In this document: positions 17,681 to 26,007 of the stretch, piece after piece
Layout of the letters: each line of letters begins with the position of its first letter
Position numbering within the stretch: position 1 is the stretch's first letter
Origin: a virus
Strand: one strand, 5' to 3'
Virus record (IMG/VR): IMGVR_UViG_3300033388_007730
Coordinates: 155,189-219,188 of that record
DNA length: 64,000 nucleotides
Position numbers and translations under genes: made by a program
Notes under the pieces: model-generated
The model's database searches: none
Told to the model about the DNA's origin: nothing
What the model saw: the letters and a program-made list of their open reading frames with translations, nothing else

Positions 17681-18039
17681 GTAAACATAATGAACAATTT
17701 AGATTTGATATAATAGATTTTGGAGATGATATAGAAAATGCTTATCAGGCAAAATTAGAGAGAGAAGAGAAAAAGAGAGTAGAGAAAGTTGTTAGATTAG
17801 CAACGGATTGTAAACGCAAGGTAGAAGAAAAAGGAGTTTGTGAGGGTTGTGGCGGGAAAGAGAAATTGAGATGGGTTTGTAACGAAGAAGCCTACTTATG
17901 TTATGATTGTTATTATAAAGGTATGCGACAGTGGGAAGATCTTTGTTGCTCTCATGGTCGTAGCGCCGAAGATATTCCTGGTTTTATATATGATGATGAA
18001 TGGGAGTATCTTTGGGAAAAAGAGCAAAAAAAAACTTAA
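17677..18039 (+). CDS. Zinc-ribbon protein with N-terminal RFDIIDF tag
   Basis: 120 residues. FRFDIIDFGDD sits at residues 8-18, then a charged helix, then a zinc ribbon (CEGCGGKEK ... YLCYDCYYK). Paralogue-like to the 17057 protein. Its ATG overlaps the stop of the frame-shifted upstream gene, indicating coupled translation in the 17.0-18.0 kb cluster. Confidence 0.7.
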   Translation: MSKHNEQFRFDIIDFGDDIENAYQAKLEREEKKRVEKVVRLATDCKRKVEEKGVCEGCGGKEKLRWVCNEEAYLCYDCYYKGMRQWEDLCCSHGRSAEDIPGFIYDDEWEYLWEKEQKKT

Positions 18040-18092
18040 AAAGAGTTAAGTATACTTGACGCATTTGAAGTATTTGAAAAGGATCTAGGAAT

Positions 18093-18323
18093 ATGAGTAA
18101 AATAGAAGAAATAGAAAAAGAGAATGTAGCTTTAAGAGGATGTATAGATTCTGCTTTAATGACATTAGCAGATTATGATGGATACAGAGAAGCAGAAGGT
18201 TTGATGGGACTTATAGATGATGTTGTTGAGACTTTACAATCTGGTTGTTCAAATAGAATAGTAGATTTTGAGAGCAGGAAAGTTTGTCCTTTGTGTTTTC
18301 AAAGATTAAAGAAAGAAGAGTAA
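18093..18323 (+). CDS. Small helical protein with CPLC motif
   Basis: 76 residues. Begins with a Glu/Lys-rich helix (SKIEEIEKENVALRG) and ends with SRKVCPLCFQRLKKEE, a single CxxC that could bind zinc in a dimer. Not recognised. Followed one base later by the HNH-RNA ligase gene. Confidence 0.55.
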   Translation: MSKIEEIEKENVALRGCIDSALMTLADYDGYREAEGLMGLIDDVVETLQSGCSNRIVDFESRKVCPLCFQRLKKEE

Positions 18324-18324
18324 A

Positions 18325-19371
18325 ATGTTACTTACAAGAGAACAATTTAGAAATGGAGTACTTGAGAGAGATAACAATCAGTGTGTTATCTGCGGAAGCT
18401 CTACAGATCTTGTGGCACATCACATTATGGAGAGAAGATTATTTGAAGATGGTGGATACTACATTTCAAATGGTAGCACACTCTGCGAAGAACATCATAT
18501 TCTTGCTGAGCAAACTGTTTTGTCTTGTGAAGAGATTAGAGAAGCAGCAGGAATTACAGATATTGTTTTACCTCCTCATCTGTATCAAGATACTAAGTAT
18601 GAAAAATGGAGTAACATCATACTCTCTGATGGTCGTAGGTTAAAAGGTGAGTTGTTCTTTGATGAGTCTGTTCAGAAGATACTTAAAGCAGGCGATGTAT
18701 TAAAGCATTTTTGCAAATATGTCAAATATCCAAGAACCTGGCATCTCTCACACAGTCATAAGGTTCATCGTAATGATATGCAGTTAGATTCTAATAAACA
18801 GTTTAATGGCAAGAAAGTAGTAGTCACTATTAAGATGGATGGTGAAAACACCACAATGTATAATAACTATCTTCATGCTCGTTCAGTTGATAGTGCTAAT
18901 CACCCTACAAGAGGTTGGGTTAAAAGAATACATGCTGAGATGGGATGGAATATTCCTGAAGGTTGGAGAGTCTGTGCTGAGAATATGTATGCTAAACACA
19001 CTGTTGAATATGAGAACCTTGAATCTTATCTTCTTGTTTTTTCTATATGGAATGAAAAGAATGAGTGTTTGTCATGGGATGATACTATTGAATGGGCAGA
19101 ACTGTTAGAACTTTCTATGACTCCTGTTCTTTATGTGGGAGAATGGGATGAAAAAAAGATTCATTCTTTATGCCCAAAAGAATATAATGGAGATAAAGTT
19201 GAAGGATATGTGGTCCGTTTATTTGAATCTTTTACATATGGGGATTTCAGAAAATCAGTAGCCAAATATGTGAAGCCAGAATTTGCAGATCAACTCGGAA
19301 CTGGGAGCAGCCACTGGAAGTATAAAAAGATAATTCCCAACAAATTACAAAAGAAAGTTGTTGAAAAGTGA
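18325..19371 (+). CDS. HNH nuclease-RNA ligase fusion
   Basis: 348 residues. Residues ~1-65 form an HNH module: CVICGSSTDLVAHHIMER, then TLCEEHH. From ~150 it is a nucleotidyltransferase: TIKMDGENT is ligase motif I with the catalytic Lys, CAENMYAKH is motif III-like, VEGYVVRLF is motif IV and AKYVKP motif V. The fold is that of RNA ligases of the Rnl2-like/DRB0094-like group. HNH domains cut nucleic acid, so fusing cutting and sealing in one chain suggests an RNA-processing or repair enzyme. Both motif sets appear intact. Confidence 0.85.
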   Translation: MLLTREQFRNGVLERDNNQCVICGSSTDLVAHHIMERRLFEDGGYYISNGSTLCEEHHILAEQTVLSCEEIREAAGITDIVLPPHLYQDTKYEKWSNIILSDGRRLKGELFFDESVQKILKAGDVLKHFCKYVKYPRTWHLSHSHKVHRNDMQLDSNKQFNGKKVVVTIKMDGENTTMYNNYLHARSVDSANHPTRGWVKRIHAEMGWNIPEGWRVCAENMYAKHTVEYENLESYLLVFSIWNEKNECLSWDDTIEWAELLELSMTPVLYVGEWDEKKIHSLCPKEYNGDKVEGYVVRLFESFTYGDFRKSVAKYVKPEFADQLGTGSSHWKYKKIIPNKLQKKVVEK

Positions 19372-19625
19372 TTAAAGCTATGTTAGAATTAGAGCTAGTG
19401 TATCCTTATAACAGGTCAATGGGTACTTTAGCTGACTTTTGTGGTTTATGGGATTGTGGCATACTTGGTGGCGGGACTAATAGTGTAAAAGCTTTAATAT
19501 CCATGCCTTCTTTTCATTTTAAAAAGATATTTGGTACAAATCCAAGAGTTGGAAATTATGGTATCCCTAGTGGAATGGAAAAATTTATAGCAGGTGTGAA
19601 AGTTAAAGAAATAATAACAATTTAA
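19368..19625 (+). CDS. Hypothetical small protein
   Basis: 85 residues from GTG 19368, overlapping the ligase stop by four bases (GTGA). Composition is mixed with a glycine-rich centre (CGILGGGTNSVKA) and a basic C-terminus. Not recognised. Confidence 0.5.
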   Translation: MIKAMLELELVYPYNRSMGTLADFCGLWDCGILGGGTNSVKALISMPSFHFKKIFGTNPRVGNYGIPSGMEKFIAGVKVKEIITI

Positions 19626-19636
19626 GAGAGAAAGAA

Positions 19637-20242
19637 ATGATTAAGATTAAAGATCCAAAAAGAATTATTACAGCAAAGAGAAAAAAGAACATAATCTGTT
19701 GGCTCGATTTGGATGGCGTAATTTGCTATTGGTTAAAATCAGCTGCAAACACTCTGGGAATAGATTTGAGAAGGTCTGATATTAGACAACAGCTTAAAGA
19801 TGGAAAGAGAATGGAAAGTTTTGTAGGTGGTGATTCTAAAATGTGGACTAAGATTGATGCTGAAGGCGAAGCCTGGTGGGAAAATATAGAAAAACTTCCT
19901 TGGGCTGATGACTTAATTAATCTTCTTAAGAAAGAAACAAAAGATTTATCATTTCTAAGTTCTCCTTCTAATAGTCCTACTTGTTATTCCGGAAAAATAA
20001 AATGGGTACAAAAGAATTACCCAAAGATGGATAGAGATGTATTTATTGGATGTAAAAAATATAGATGTGCTAGTTCTGATTCTCTTCTTATTGATGATAC
20101 CGCAAAAGAGTGTAAGAAGTTTAGAGAAAATGGTGGGCATGTTTTTGAGTGGCCTAATGTTCTATCTATTATTGATGGAGAAATTAAGATAGAAGATGTA
20201 TTAAGTGATTTGGCTAATGAAATAAATAAAATAAGATTATAA
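19637..20242 (+). CDS. HAD-superfamily phosphatase, 5'(3')-nucleotidase-like
   Basis: 201 residues. CWLDLDGVICYW gives the DxDGV nucleophile motif; LSSPSN is the motif II Ser region; a Lys in KKYRC and SLLIDDTAKECKKF give motifs III and IV with paired Asp. The arrangement matches small phage deoxyribonucleotidase-like HAD proteins that dephosphorylate nucleotides. Consistent with other nucleotide-metabolism genes here. Confidence 0.8.
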   Translation: MIKIKDPKRIITAKRKKNIICWLDLDGVICYWLKSAANTLGIDLRRSDIRQQLKDGKRMESFVGGDSKMWTKIDAEGEAWWENIEKLPWADDLINLLKKETKDLSFLSSPSNSPTCYSGKIKWVQKNYPKMDRDVFIGCKKYRCASSDSLLIDDTAKECKKFRENGGHVFEWPNVLSIIDGEIKIEDVLSDLANEINKIRL

Positions 20243-20253
20243 GGGATGGATTT

Positions 20254-20568
20254 ATGAAGTATGTATTAGCTGGAAAATCAGAAACTTTTAATTTGTATTG
20301 TCATATAAATAAACAGCAACCTGATAAAGATGTAATATATGCGAAAACAGAGAAAATATTTAATGACACAACTGACATTGATACGATAGTATTATTGTCT
20401 GGATGGTGGGGAAAAAGTTGGGCTAAAAAGGCTCTTAAAGGTATTCTTGAAGTATATCCTTGTATAGATATAGAGTATTTGGATGGGCAATTTGGAGAGA
20501 AAGAGAGAGAGGGTATTTCTGCTCAGAAGAGTACACTTACCCGATTTGATTTAATAGATTTGGAGTAA
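20254..20568 (+). CDS. Small protein with C-terminal TRFDLIDLE tag
   Basis: 104 residues ending LTRFDLIDLE. The body (LAGKSETFNLY, IVLLSGWWGKSWAKKAL) suggests a small alpha/beta domain but no known family. It has a good GGGAT ribosome-binding site. Confidence 0.65.
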   Translation: MKYVLAGKSETFNLYCHINKQQPDKDVIYAKTEKIFNDTTDIDTIVLLSGWWGKSWAKKALKGILEVYPCIDIEYLDGQFGEKEREGISAQKSTLTRFDLIDLE

Positions 20569-20612
20569 AAGTAGTGAAGAAATAGTTATGATAGCTGCTG
20601 AGGAGAATAGTG

Positions 20613-20945
20613 ATGAAAAGTAAATTGATTGAGTTGACAGATGAGAATTTTGAGGAAGAAGTTATAAATAGTTCCATTCCTGTAATGGTAGATTTTTATG
20701 CCGATTGGTGTGGGCCTTGCAGATCTATGACTCCAGCATTAGAAGATTTATCTGGGGAGATGGAAGGTAGTTTAAAGATTGGTAAAGTTAATATAGAAAC
20801 AACATCTTTAGCTACAAAATATTCTGTTTCTAGCATTCCCTCCCTTTTTATGTTTAAAAATGGAGAGATAACAGAGAGAAAAACAGGACTACAAAACAAA
20901 AAGGCATTGATTAAGTTGGCATCTGGGGAGAATAACGATGAGTAG
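20613..20945 (+). CDS. trxA: Thioredoxin
   Basis: 110 residues from ATG 20613 (AGGAG seven bases upstream; GTG 20610 is poorer). VDFYADWCGPCRSM contains the WCGPC redox site (Cys33/Cys36), with the cis-Pro in VSSIPSLFMFKNG and TGLQNKKAL at the end. Full-length thioredoxin fold. Likely electron donor for phage ribonucleotide reductase (not in this window), or a host-redox or polymerase cofactor. Confidence 0.95.
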   Translation: MKSKLIELTDENFEEEVINSSIPVMVDFYADWCGPCRSMTPALEDLSGEMEGSLKIGKVNIETTSLATKYSVSSIPSLFMFKNGEITERKTGLQNKKALIKLASGENNDE

Positions 20946-21264
20946 TTCCGAAGATAAATTTATTGAAGTTTGCAGAGTGAAGATGGCAGCAGAACTTGAG
21001 ATGCCACCTGATAACATTGATATGGTATCTATAATATCTTGTTGTAAAAGAGCAATTATAGAGGAATGTGGTAGAGATGATCAAAAAGGAATTATCATTA
21101 ATCCACTAACGGAAGAGGAGAAAAAAGCTGTTTTTAGTGAATATGGCCCTATTGCTATCAGCAAGATATTTGCTAAGGAAGAGCCTTTTTGTGAGTGGGC
21201 TGATAAATTTGAAGAAGATTATGTAAGAATATTCTTGGAAAAAATAAATAAAAGAGAAGATTAA
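20938..21264 (+). CDS. Hypothetical protein
   Basis: 108 residues, acidic and helical, overlapping the thioredoxin gene by eight bases. Contains a Cys pair (IISCCKRA), with no recognised motif. Convergent with the HNH gene downstream, overlapping it by four bases. Confidence 0.5.
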   Translation: MSSSEDKFIEVCRVKMAAELEMPPDNIDMVSIISCCKRAIIEECGRDDQKGIIINPLTEEEKKAVFSEYGPIAISKIFAKEEPFCEWADKFEEDYVRIFLEKINKRED

Positions 21265-21533
21265 ATAAATTGTTCTTCTCCATTTTCATCTATATAGAGT
21301 AATAATTTTCCAGCAGATGAGTCGAACCATCCTTTTATAGATATTAATCCAGAATGATGGCTTCTGTGACACTTAGTACAGATACAGACACAATTAGAGT
21401 TATTATATTTTCCACCTGCAAAAATTCTATGAACATCGAGGAGTTCATATTTTTCTTCCCCGCAAATGCGACAAGATCTATGTCTTCTTTTGAAGGCTTT
21501 TTTGCTAACAAATGGAGTTTTAAAATTTTTCAT
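21261..21533 (-). CDS. HNH endonuclease
   Basis: 90 residues. CRICGEEKYELLDVHRI ... CICTKCHRSHHSGLI is a complete HNH/zinc-ribbon pattern (CxxC...His...CxxCHxxxH). The C-terminal SSAGKLLLYIDENG resembles a small group of phage HNH proteins. It is a lone minus-strand gene amid + strand genes, as expected for a mobile or accessory nuclease. It faces the ssb promoter. Confidence 0.8.
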   Translation of the reverse strand: MKNFKTPFVSKKAFKRRHRSCRICGEEKYELLDVHRIFAGGKYNNSNCVCICTKCHRSHHSGLISIKGWFDSSAGKLLLYIDENGEEQFI

Positions 21534-21541
21534 TTTGTACT

Positions 21542-21569
21542 TTCAAAGTGAAAGATAATTATGTATAAT
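21542..21569 (+). promoter_or_regulatory. Promoter for ssb
   Basis: TTCAAA at 21542 followed by GTGA, 16-bp spacer, TATAAT at 21564. The ssb ATG is 40 bp downstream with AGGAGAA. Confidence 0.8.
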
Positions 21570-21609
21570 TATCGTAATAAATGTTATTTTTTAATTAGGA
21601 GAACTTAGT

Positions 21610-22083
21610 ATGATGAATTACAATCGGGTTATGTTGATGGGCAGACTCACTGCCAATCCAATTCTCAGGGTTTTTGATGACGGTAATAAAGTTGTGAACT
21701 TTTCTATCGCTACTAATAGAACTTGGAAGGGTGCTGATAACCAAAGAAGAGAAGAAACGTGTTTTGTGGCTTGCAAGGCTTTTGGAACAAGAGCACAGGC
21801 AATTAACGACTATTTCTCAAAGGGAAGACCTTTATTTATTGAGGGTCATCTTTACCAGGAAAAGTGGGTAAATAAGGATACTCAAAAAAATATGACTAAG
21901 TTGCGTGTAGTAGTCGATAATTTTGAATTTCTTGATAAGAAGAGTTCAACAGAAGATGGAATTCCAGCATCTGCTGGTAATTCGTTTATGTCTGGTTCCG
22001 CAGATGATTTTGATGCTGTTGTAGATGATGCTGTTACTACAGAAGTTACTTCTACTAACAAAGATGTTGCTGACAGGAGTTAA
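21610..22083 (+). CDS. ssb: Single-stranded DNA-binding protein
   Basis: 157 residues. NRVMLMGRLTANPILR, VNFSIATNRTW, and later LFIEGHLYQEKW form the bacterial-type OB fold. The C-terminus ends TSTNKDVADRS and lacks the usual acidic D-D-D-I-P-F tip that recruits partner proteins. Own promoter and strong ribosome-binding site. Confidence 0.95.
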   Translation: MMNYNRVMLMGRLTANPILRVFDDGNKVVNFSIATNRTWKGADNQRREETCFVACKAFGTRAQAINDYFSKGRPLFIEGHLYQEKWVNKDTQKNMTKLRVVVDNFEFLDKKSSTEDGIPASAGNSFMSGSADDFDAVVDDAVTTEVTSTNKDVADRS

Positions 22084-22085
22084 TT

Positions 22086-23083
22086 GTGATAAAGCTCAAA
22101 AGTATTAAATTACGCAACTATTGTGGTTATAGAGATTTTGAGCTTGATTTGTCTGAGGGAGATGGAGTGAAAAAGTGGCAGATGTTCTACGGTCCTAATG
22201 GTAGTTTTAAATCTACTTTTTTAAGGGCTGTAGAACTGTTGTCATCTCCTAGGATGATTCTGGGTAGAGTTAGTGCTAAGTTGTTTTTACGCAGATTAAC
22301 TTATCATTCTAATTATCAGCCTAGTTATATCGGCTTTGATAAATTAAGAACAAATTTGTATATGGAAGCTACTTTTTTAACTGATGATGGTGATAAAAGA
22401 ATAGTGTTGGAAAATAATTGGGATGATAAAGTTGGGTTGACCACAAATGAGTTGCCATTAGATATAATATCGGCTGCTTCTTTTATCGATGCAGATAATC
22501 CTAATAATATGTATAGTTTTCAGATACGTGATACCAATGAAGAAAGTTTTTTGGATATGGCGGAATCTGTTTACAATCTAAAATGTTATTTACCTGAAGA
22601 GTCATTAGTGAAAGAAAAAGATATATCTAATGGAAAAGATATTTTGCTTTATACAGATTTTGTTATTATTAAATATGGAGATACATTGGTCCATTATAAG
22701 AGTTTTTCTGATGGAGAGAAGAAAATAGCAACTCTTCTTTCTGCTCTTTTTAGAAGAAGTAGAGAAGCCGATATTTTGCTTATTGATAATATTGCGCAAC
22801 ATATATATTTTAAGAGGCATATGGATCTTATATCTAAAATAGATAGGTTTTTTCCATCGACTCAAATTTTAGCTACTACACATTCTTCGACGATAATAAG
22901 TGGGATGAATGAAAAATATCTGGTAGATATGGAAAAAAATATTTTATAAATTTTTATGGAGGAAATGGAGGAAATGGAGGAAATGGAGGAAATGGAGGAA
23001 ATGGAGGAAATGGAGGAGCATCAGAATGTGCTGCTGATTTTGAAACTTTGATAAGATTCGTGGAAAGACAAAAAGATGAGTAA
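22086..23083 (+). CDS. ABC/AAA-type ATPase with Gly-Asn repeat tail in the -1 frame
   Basis: The 0 frame (22086-22949, 287 residues) has Walker A FYGPNGSFKST, signature SFSDGEKKIAT, Walker B ILLIDNIAQ and the switch His in LATTHSS, like RecF/SMC-type or AAA15 proteins; the coiled-coil insert is short. At 22934-22940 an A AAA AAT heptamer precedes the stop. In the -1 frame the protein would continue KYFINFY, seven GGN units, then SECAADFETLIRFVER to 23083. The continuation looks protein-like, so the tail is probably real through frameshifting, or through a missing A. Confidence 0.75.
22956..23018 (+). repeat. Seven tandem copies of ATGGAGGAA
   Basis: Six perfect and one near-perfect 9-bp units. 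In the frame following the ATPase -1 shift they encode GGN repeats; in the ATG frame they encode MEE repeats. Each unit carries both a Shine-Dalgarno-like GGAGG and an ATG. Confidence 0.95.
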
Positions 23084-23124
23084 AATTAAGAATGTAAATT
23101 AAAAATTAATATAGGAGAAAAAAA

Positions 23125-23373
23125 ATGACAGCTACAGAAACAAGATTAAAAAACACAAGAATGAAATTGGATATTGAAGAAGCAAAAATAAGAGGTAAAA
23201 GAGCTAAGCTTGAATTGGATAAAGTAAAAGCTGAAATTGAAAAGATTAAAGCAGATACAGAGAGAAGCAAATTAGATTCTTTAAAAATGGAAATGGCAAA
23301 AGAAAAAATGGAATTGGAAACAGAATTTATGAGACTTCAGATTCAGAAACTGGAGGCAGAAGTTGATAAATAA
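23125..23373 (+). CDS. Small coiled-coil protein
   Basis: 82 residues, almost entirely Lys/Glu-rich heptads (IEEAKIRGKRAKLELDKVKA and onwards), so one continuous coiled coil. Good AGGAGAA site. No domain. It may be a spacer, scaffold or adaptor protein. Confidence 0.6.
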   Translation: MTATETRLKNTRMKLDIEEAKIRGKRAKLELDKVKAEIEKIKADTERSKLDSLKMEMAKEKMELETEFMRLQIQKLEAEVDK

Positions 23374-23449
23374 GAAGAGTTTGCCTTATGGGTGGTCCAT
23401 GTTCAGGATTCATGTTAAAGTATTTGATTTTTAGGGAGGTATAGGATAT

Positions 23450-23662
23450 AAGAAAATTAGTGATATAAGGATAGCACGATCAGTATTGACAGATACAATT
23501 TATGCTGGATTTATTGATAAAGATGGAGAATCGTGGATTGATAAAGTAGATGTTACGAAAGATTTTTGGAAAGCTGTAATAGAGACATTTGTTGATGATT
23601 CCAGAATAATAACTTCTTCGAATGAAGAAAAATTTGAAGTAATCGTTAGAAAAGTGAAATAA
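23450..23662 (+). CDS. Small DUF7446-like phage protein lacking a normal start
   Basis: A 70-codon frame reading KISDIRIARSVLTDTIYAG ... DVTKDFWKAVIETF ... ends FEVIVRKVK. This resembles small phage proteins of the S-x-LT-x-TI-x-AG type (DUF7446-like). GGGAGGT precedes it, but no ATG/GTG/TTG exists between the in-frame stop at 23432 and the conserved residues; AAG occupies the expected ATG position at 23450. Either a start-loss mutation or non-standard initiation (ATA 23441, ATT 23456). Confidence 0.5.
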   Translation, partial: KKISDIRIARSVLTDTIYAGFIDKDGESWIDKVDVTKDFWKAVIETFVDDSRIITSSNEEKFEVIVRKVK

Positions 23663-23737
23663 ATTAATTTTTTAGTAGTTGTATGAAGGGAAGATATAGA
23701 ATATAAGTTATAATGATATTTTTAATAGGAGAATATT

Positions 23738-24571
23738 ATGATTTATAGTAGAATATGCCCTCAGTGTAAAAAAGAAATAAAATATAAACACAAGGGGACT
23801 TGGAAGAGATTAGAGAAAAAGGGGTCTTTTTGTTTTAATTGTACTCGTAAAAATTTATGTAAGACAGATGAACAAAAAAAACAGATGGCTTCTCATTTTG
23901 GAGAACCTCGTAGAGGAAGGGATAATCCTTTTTATGGGAAAAAGCATTCTGATAAAACTAAGGCTATTTTAGCGAAAAAGTGCAGGAGGGTCGGGAAAGA
24001 GTGCGGGATGTATGGTAGATCTTTTTATGATATTTGGTTGGAAAAATATGGTAAAAAAGAAGCTAATAAAAAGATGGTTGAATTTAAAAAGAAACAGTCA
24101 ATACTTCATTCTGGTAAAAATAATCCTATGTATGGCAAACCTTCTCCTCAAGGATCTGGGAACGGTTGGAGTGGATGGTATAAAGGATGGTACTTTAGGA
24201 GTTTGAGAGAATTATCTTATGTCATAAATTATTTAGAAAAGAATAATTTAGAATGGATATCTGCTGAGAAGAAAAAGTTTTCAATACCATACAAAGATTA
24301 TGATGGAACAGAGAGAACTTACCGTCCTGATTTTTTTGTTGAAAATAGCATATTAGTAGAAATTAAACCCAACAGATTAAAAAAAGCTGTAACAAATAAT
24401 TTAAAAAAAGCGGCAGCAGAAAAATTTTGTAAAAAAAATAATTATAAATATGAAGTGGTAGAACCTAAGAGAATGAAAGATAAGCAAATAGCCGATTTGT
24501 ATAAGAAAAAGAAGATAAAATTTTTAGATAGATATGAGAAAAAATTTAAAGAAAGATATTTAAATGAGTAA
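23738..24571 (+). CDS. NUMOD3/PD-(D/E)xK homing endonuclease
   Basis: 277 residues. N-terminal zinc ribbon (CPQCKKE ... FCFNCTR), then NUMOD3-type DNA-binding repeats (NPFYGKKHSDKTKA, NNPMYGKPSPQGSG). A nuclease domain follows, FRSLRELSYV ... YRPDFFVENSILVEIKP, whose PD...ExK arrangement gives the catalytic residues. A close relative lies at 47939, between the halves of the split AAA+ gene. Free-standing mobile gene overlapping the start of the downstream kinase by eight bases. Confidence 0.85.
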   Translation: MIYSRICPQCKKEIKYKHKGTWKRLEKKGSFCFNCTRKNLCKTDEQKKQMASHFGEPRRGRDNPFYGKKHSDKTKAILAKKCRRVGKECGMYGRSFYDIWLEKYGKKEANKKMVEFKKKQSILHSGKNNPMYGKPSPQGSGNGWSGWYKGWYFRSLRELSYVINYLEKNNLEWISAEKKKFSIPYKDYDGTERTYRPDFFVENSILVEIKPNRLKKAVTNNLKKAAAEKFCKKNNYKYEVVEPKRMKDKQIADLYKKKKIKFLDRYEKKFKERYLNE

Positions 24572-25118
24572 GAGGATAAGACGCATAAATTTAATTTCTG
24601 GTCCTGGAAGTGGAAAAAGTATTACTGCTACTAACATAAGAGCACAACTTGGTTTTAGAGGTTATGACATTGAGCTTGTTAATGAGGTGATTAAGGATTG
24701 GACATATATTCCGAGAATACCTACTAGTTGTGATGGTTTTTTTCTTCAGGCTTCTCAAGTAGAAAAAGAAGATATAAGATTGAGGGCGGGAGTCGAACTC
24801 ATTGTTAGCGACTCCCCTTTGATGCTCCAATATTTCTATGCTAAATGGCATAATGCTCCGTTACAAAAGCCTATGCTTCAAGCAGCTTTAGAGTTTGAGA
24901 AAATGTATCCTTCTATCCATATTTCTATGCAGCGTAATGATGAATTTTATTCAGAAGTAGGAAGATATGAAAAATTAGAAGAAGCTAAAGAGATTGATAA
25001 AGCTATTGAACAGGTTTTATTTAATAATGGTATAGACTATATTCCTTTTTCGTGCCTAGATCAAGATGGACTTATCAATGCTATAGTTTCAATAATAGGA
25101 GATAAAAATGTTGTTTGA
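24564..25118 (+). CDS. P-loop ATPase/kinase, AAA_28-like
   Basis: 184 residues. INLISGPGSGKSITATN is Walker A; VELIVSDSPLMLQYFY is a Walker B-like strand with DS; LVNEVIKDW follows as in NadR-like and phage nucleoside-kinase-like ATPases. A nucleotide or nucleoside kinase role fits the neighbouring dCMP deaminase. The homing endonuclease sits immediately upstream. Confidence 0.7.
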   Translation: MSKRIRRINLISGPGSGKSITATNIRAQLGFRGYDIELVNEVIKDWTYIPRIPTSCDGFFLQASQVEKEDIRLRAGVELIVSDSPLMLQYFYAKWHNAPLQKPMLQAALEFEKMYPSIHISMQRNDEFYSEVGRYEKLEEAKEIDKAIEQVLFNNGIDYIPFSCLDQDGLINAIVSIIGDKNVV

Positions 25119-25683
25119 TGAATTTGGAATAGATGAGTTGGGAAGACTGAGAAAAGAGACAGCATTTATGGAGATTTGTTTTGTATTAAGTAAATTATCA
25201 ATGGATAACTCTTCAAAGTGTGGTTGTCTCGCAGTGCATGATGATGGAGCATTATTATCAGGAGGATATAACAATCCTGTTAGAGGATCTGATGATAAGA
25301 ATGTACCAATAGATGTGAGACCTGACAAATATTATTTCATGGAACATTCTGAAAGAAATGCAGTGTATAATGCAAGTAGACATGGTATTAAATTATTTGG
25401 TTGTACATTTTATGTTACTGGATTTCCATGTGTGGATTGTTTGAGAGCAATGTTGCAATCAGGAGCAAAAAAGATTATATATGGTCCGAATCAAACCAGG
25501 ATGTCTTTACCTATAGATGTATATGCTCAGATGCTTAAAAATCAACCTGTTGTTATAGAGAGATTCAAACATGATAAAGAGTTGTATAAACAACAACCAA
25601 AAATCGAAGAAGAAATGAATAAAAAACTTCGAAATGGTATTGAAGATATTAACTTTGAATGGAATGTTAGAGAAGATGGTTAG
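25108..25683 (+). CDS. dCMP/cytidine deaminase family protein
   Basis: 191 residues. EHSERNAVYNA supplies the zinc-ligand His and catalytic Glu (HxE) and GFPCVDCLRAM the PCxxC zinc ligands. The arrangement fits phage deoxycytidylate deaminases that supply dUMP to ThyX. Overlaps the upstream kinase gene by 11 bases. Confidence 0.9.
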   Translation: MLFDEFGIDELGRLRKETAFMEICFVLSKLSMDNSSKCGCLAVHDDGALLSGGYNNPVRGSDDKNVPIDVRPDKYYFMEHSERNAVYNASRHGIKLFGCTFYVTGFPCVDCLRAMLQSGAKKIIYGPNQTRMSLPIDVYAQMLKNQPVVIERFKHDKELYKQQPKIEEEMNKKLRNGIEDINFEWNVREDG

Positions 25684-25755
25684 GCATAGAAATAAATAAA
25701 GGATTTTATACCATTTATTTTTAATATAAAAGTTAATAATTAACCTAAAAATGAG

Positions 25756-25787
25756 ATTTGCTCAGGAATGGCCTGGGCAAATTTTTT
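25756..25787 (+). terminator. Rho-independent terminator
   Basis: ATTTGCTCAGG / CCTGGGCAAAT, 11-bp stem with one G-U, five-base loop, then TTTTT. An apparent ORF beginning at 25751 crosses this hairpin and its first residues are therefore spurious. Confidence 0.85.
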
Positions 25788-25822
25788 CTATTTACAATGT
25801 GCCATCATTGAAAGAAAAAAAT

Positions 25823-25960
25823 ATGAGTATTCTAAAAAAGTTTTTTGTGTTCCGTTGGTTATATAATTTGAAAGTAGCTCGTAATGAAAAAAAACAAAGA
25901 GAGAGAATACGATATTCTGAAAAAAGGTGGGAAATGAAATTAAGAGGATTAAAAAGGTAA
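25823..25960 (+). CDS. Small basic protein, doubtful
   Basis: 45 residues from ATG 25823, very Lys/Arg rich with a short hydrophobic patch (FFVFRWLYNL). The upstream site is weak (GAAAG). Could be a real short basic peptide or noise. Confidence 0.3.
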   Translation: MSILKKFFVFRWLYNLKVARNEKKQRERIRYSEKRWEMKLRGLKR

Positions 25961-26007
25961 TATATGGAACATAAAGTAAAGAGAATTATTAAATATAAAG
26001 AGCAACT

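Noticed and set aside
18284-18643. 119-residue + strand ORF overlapping the HNH-ligase start
   Set aside because: Lies in another frame over a motif-rich enzyme with a proper start at 18325.
25751-25822. N-terminal part of an ORF starting at 25751
   Set aside because: It runs through a strong terminator hairpin; only the ATG at 25823 is plausible.
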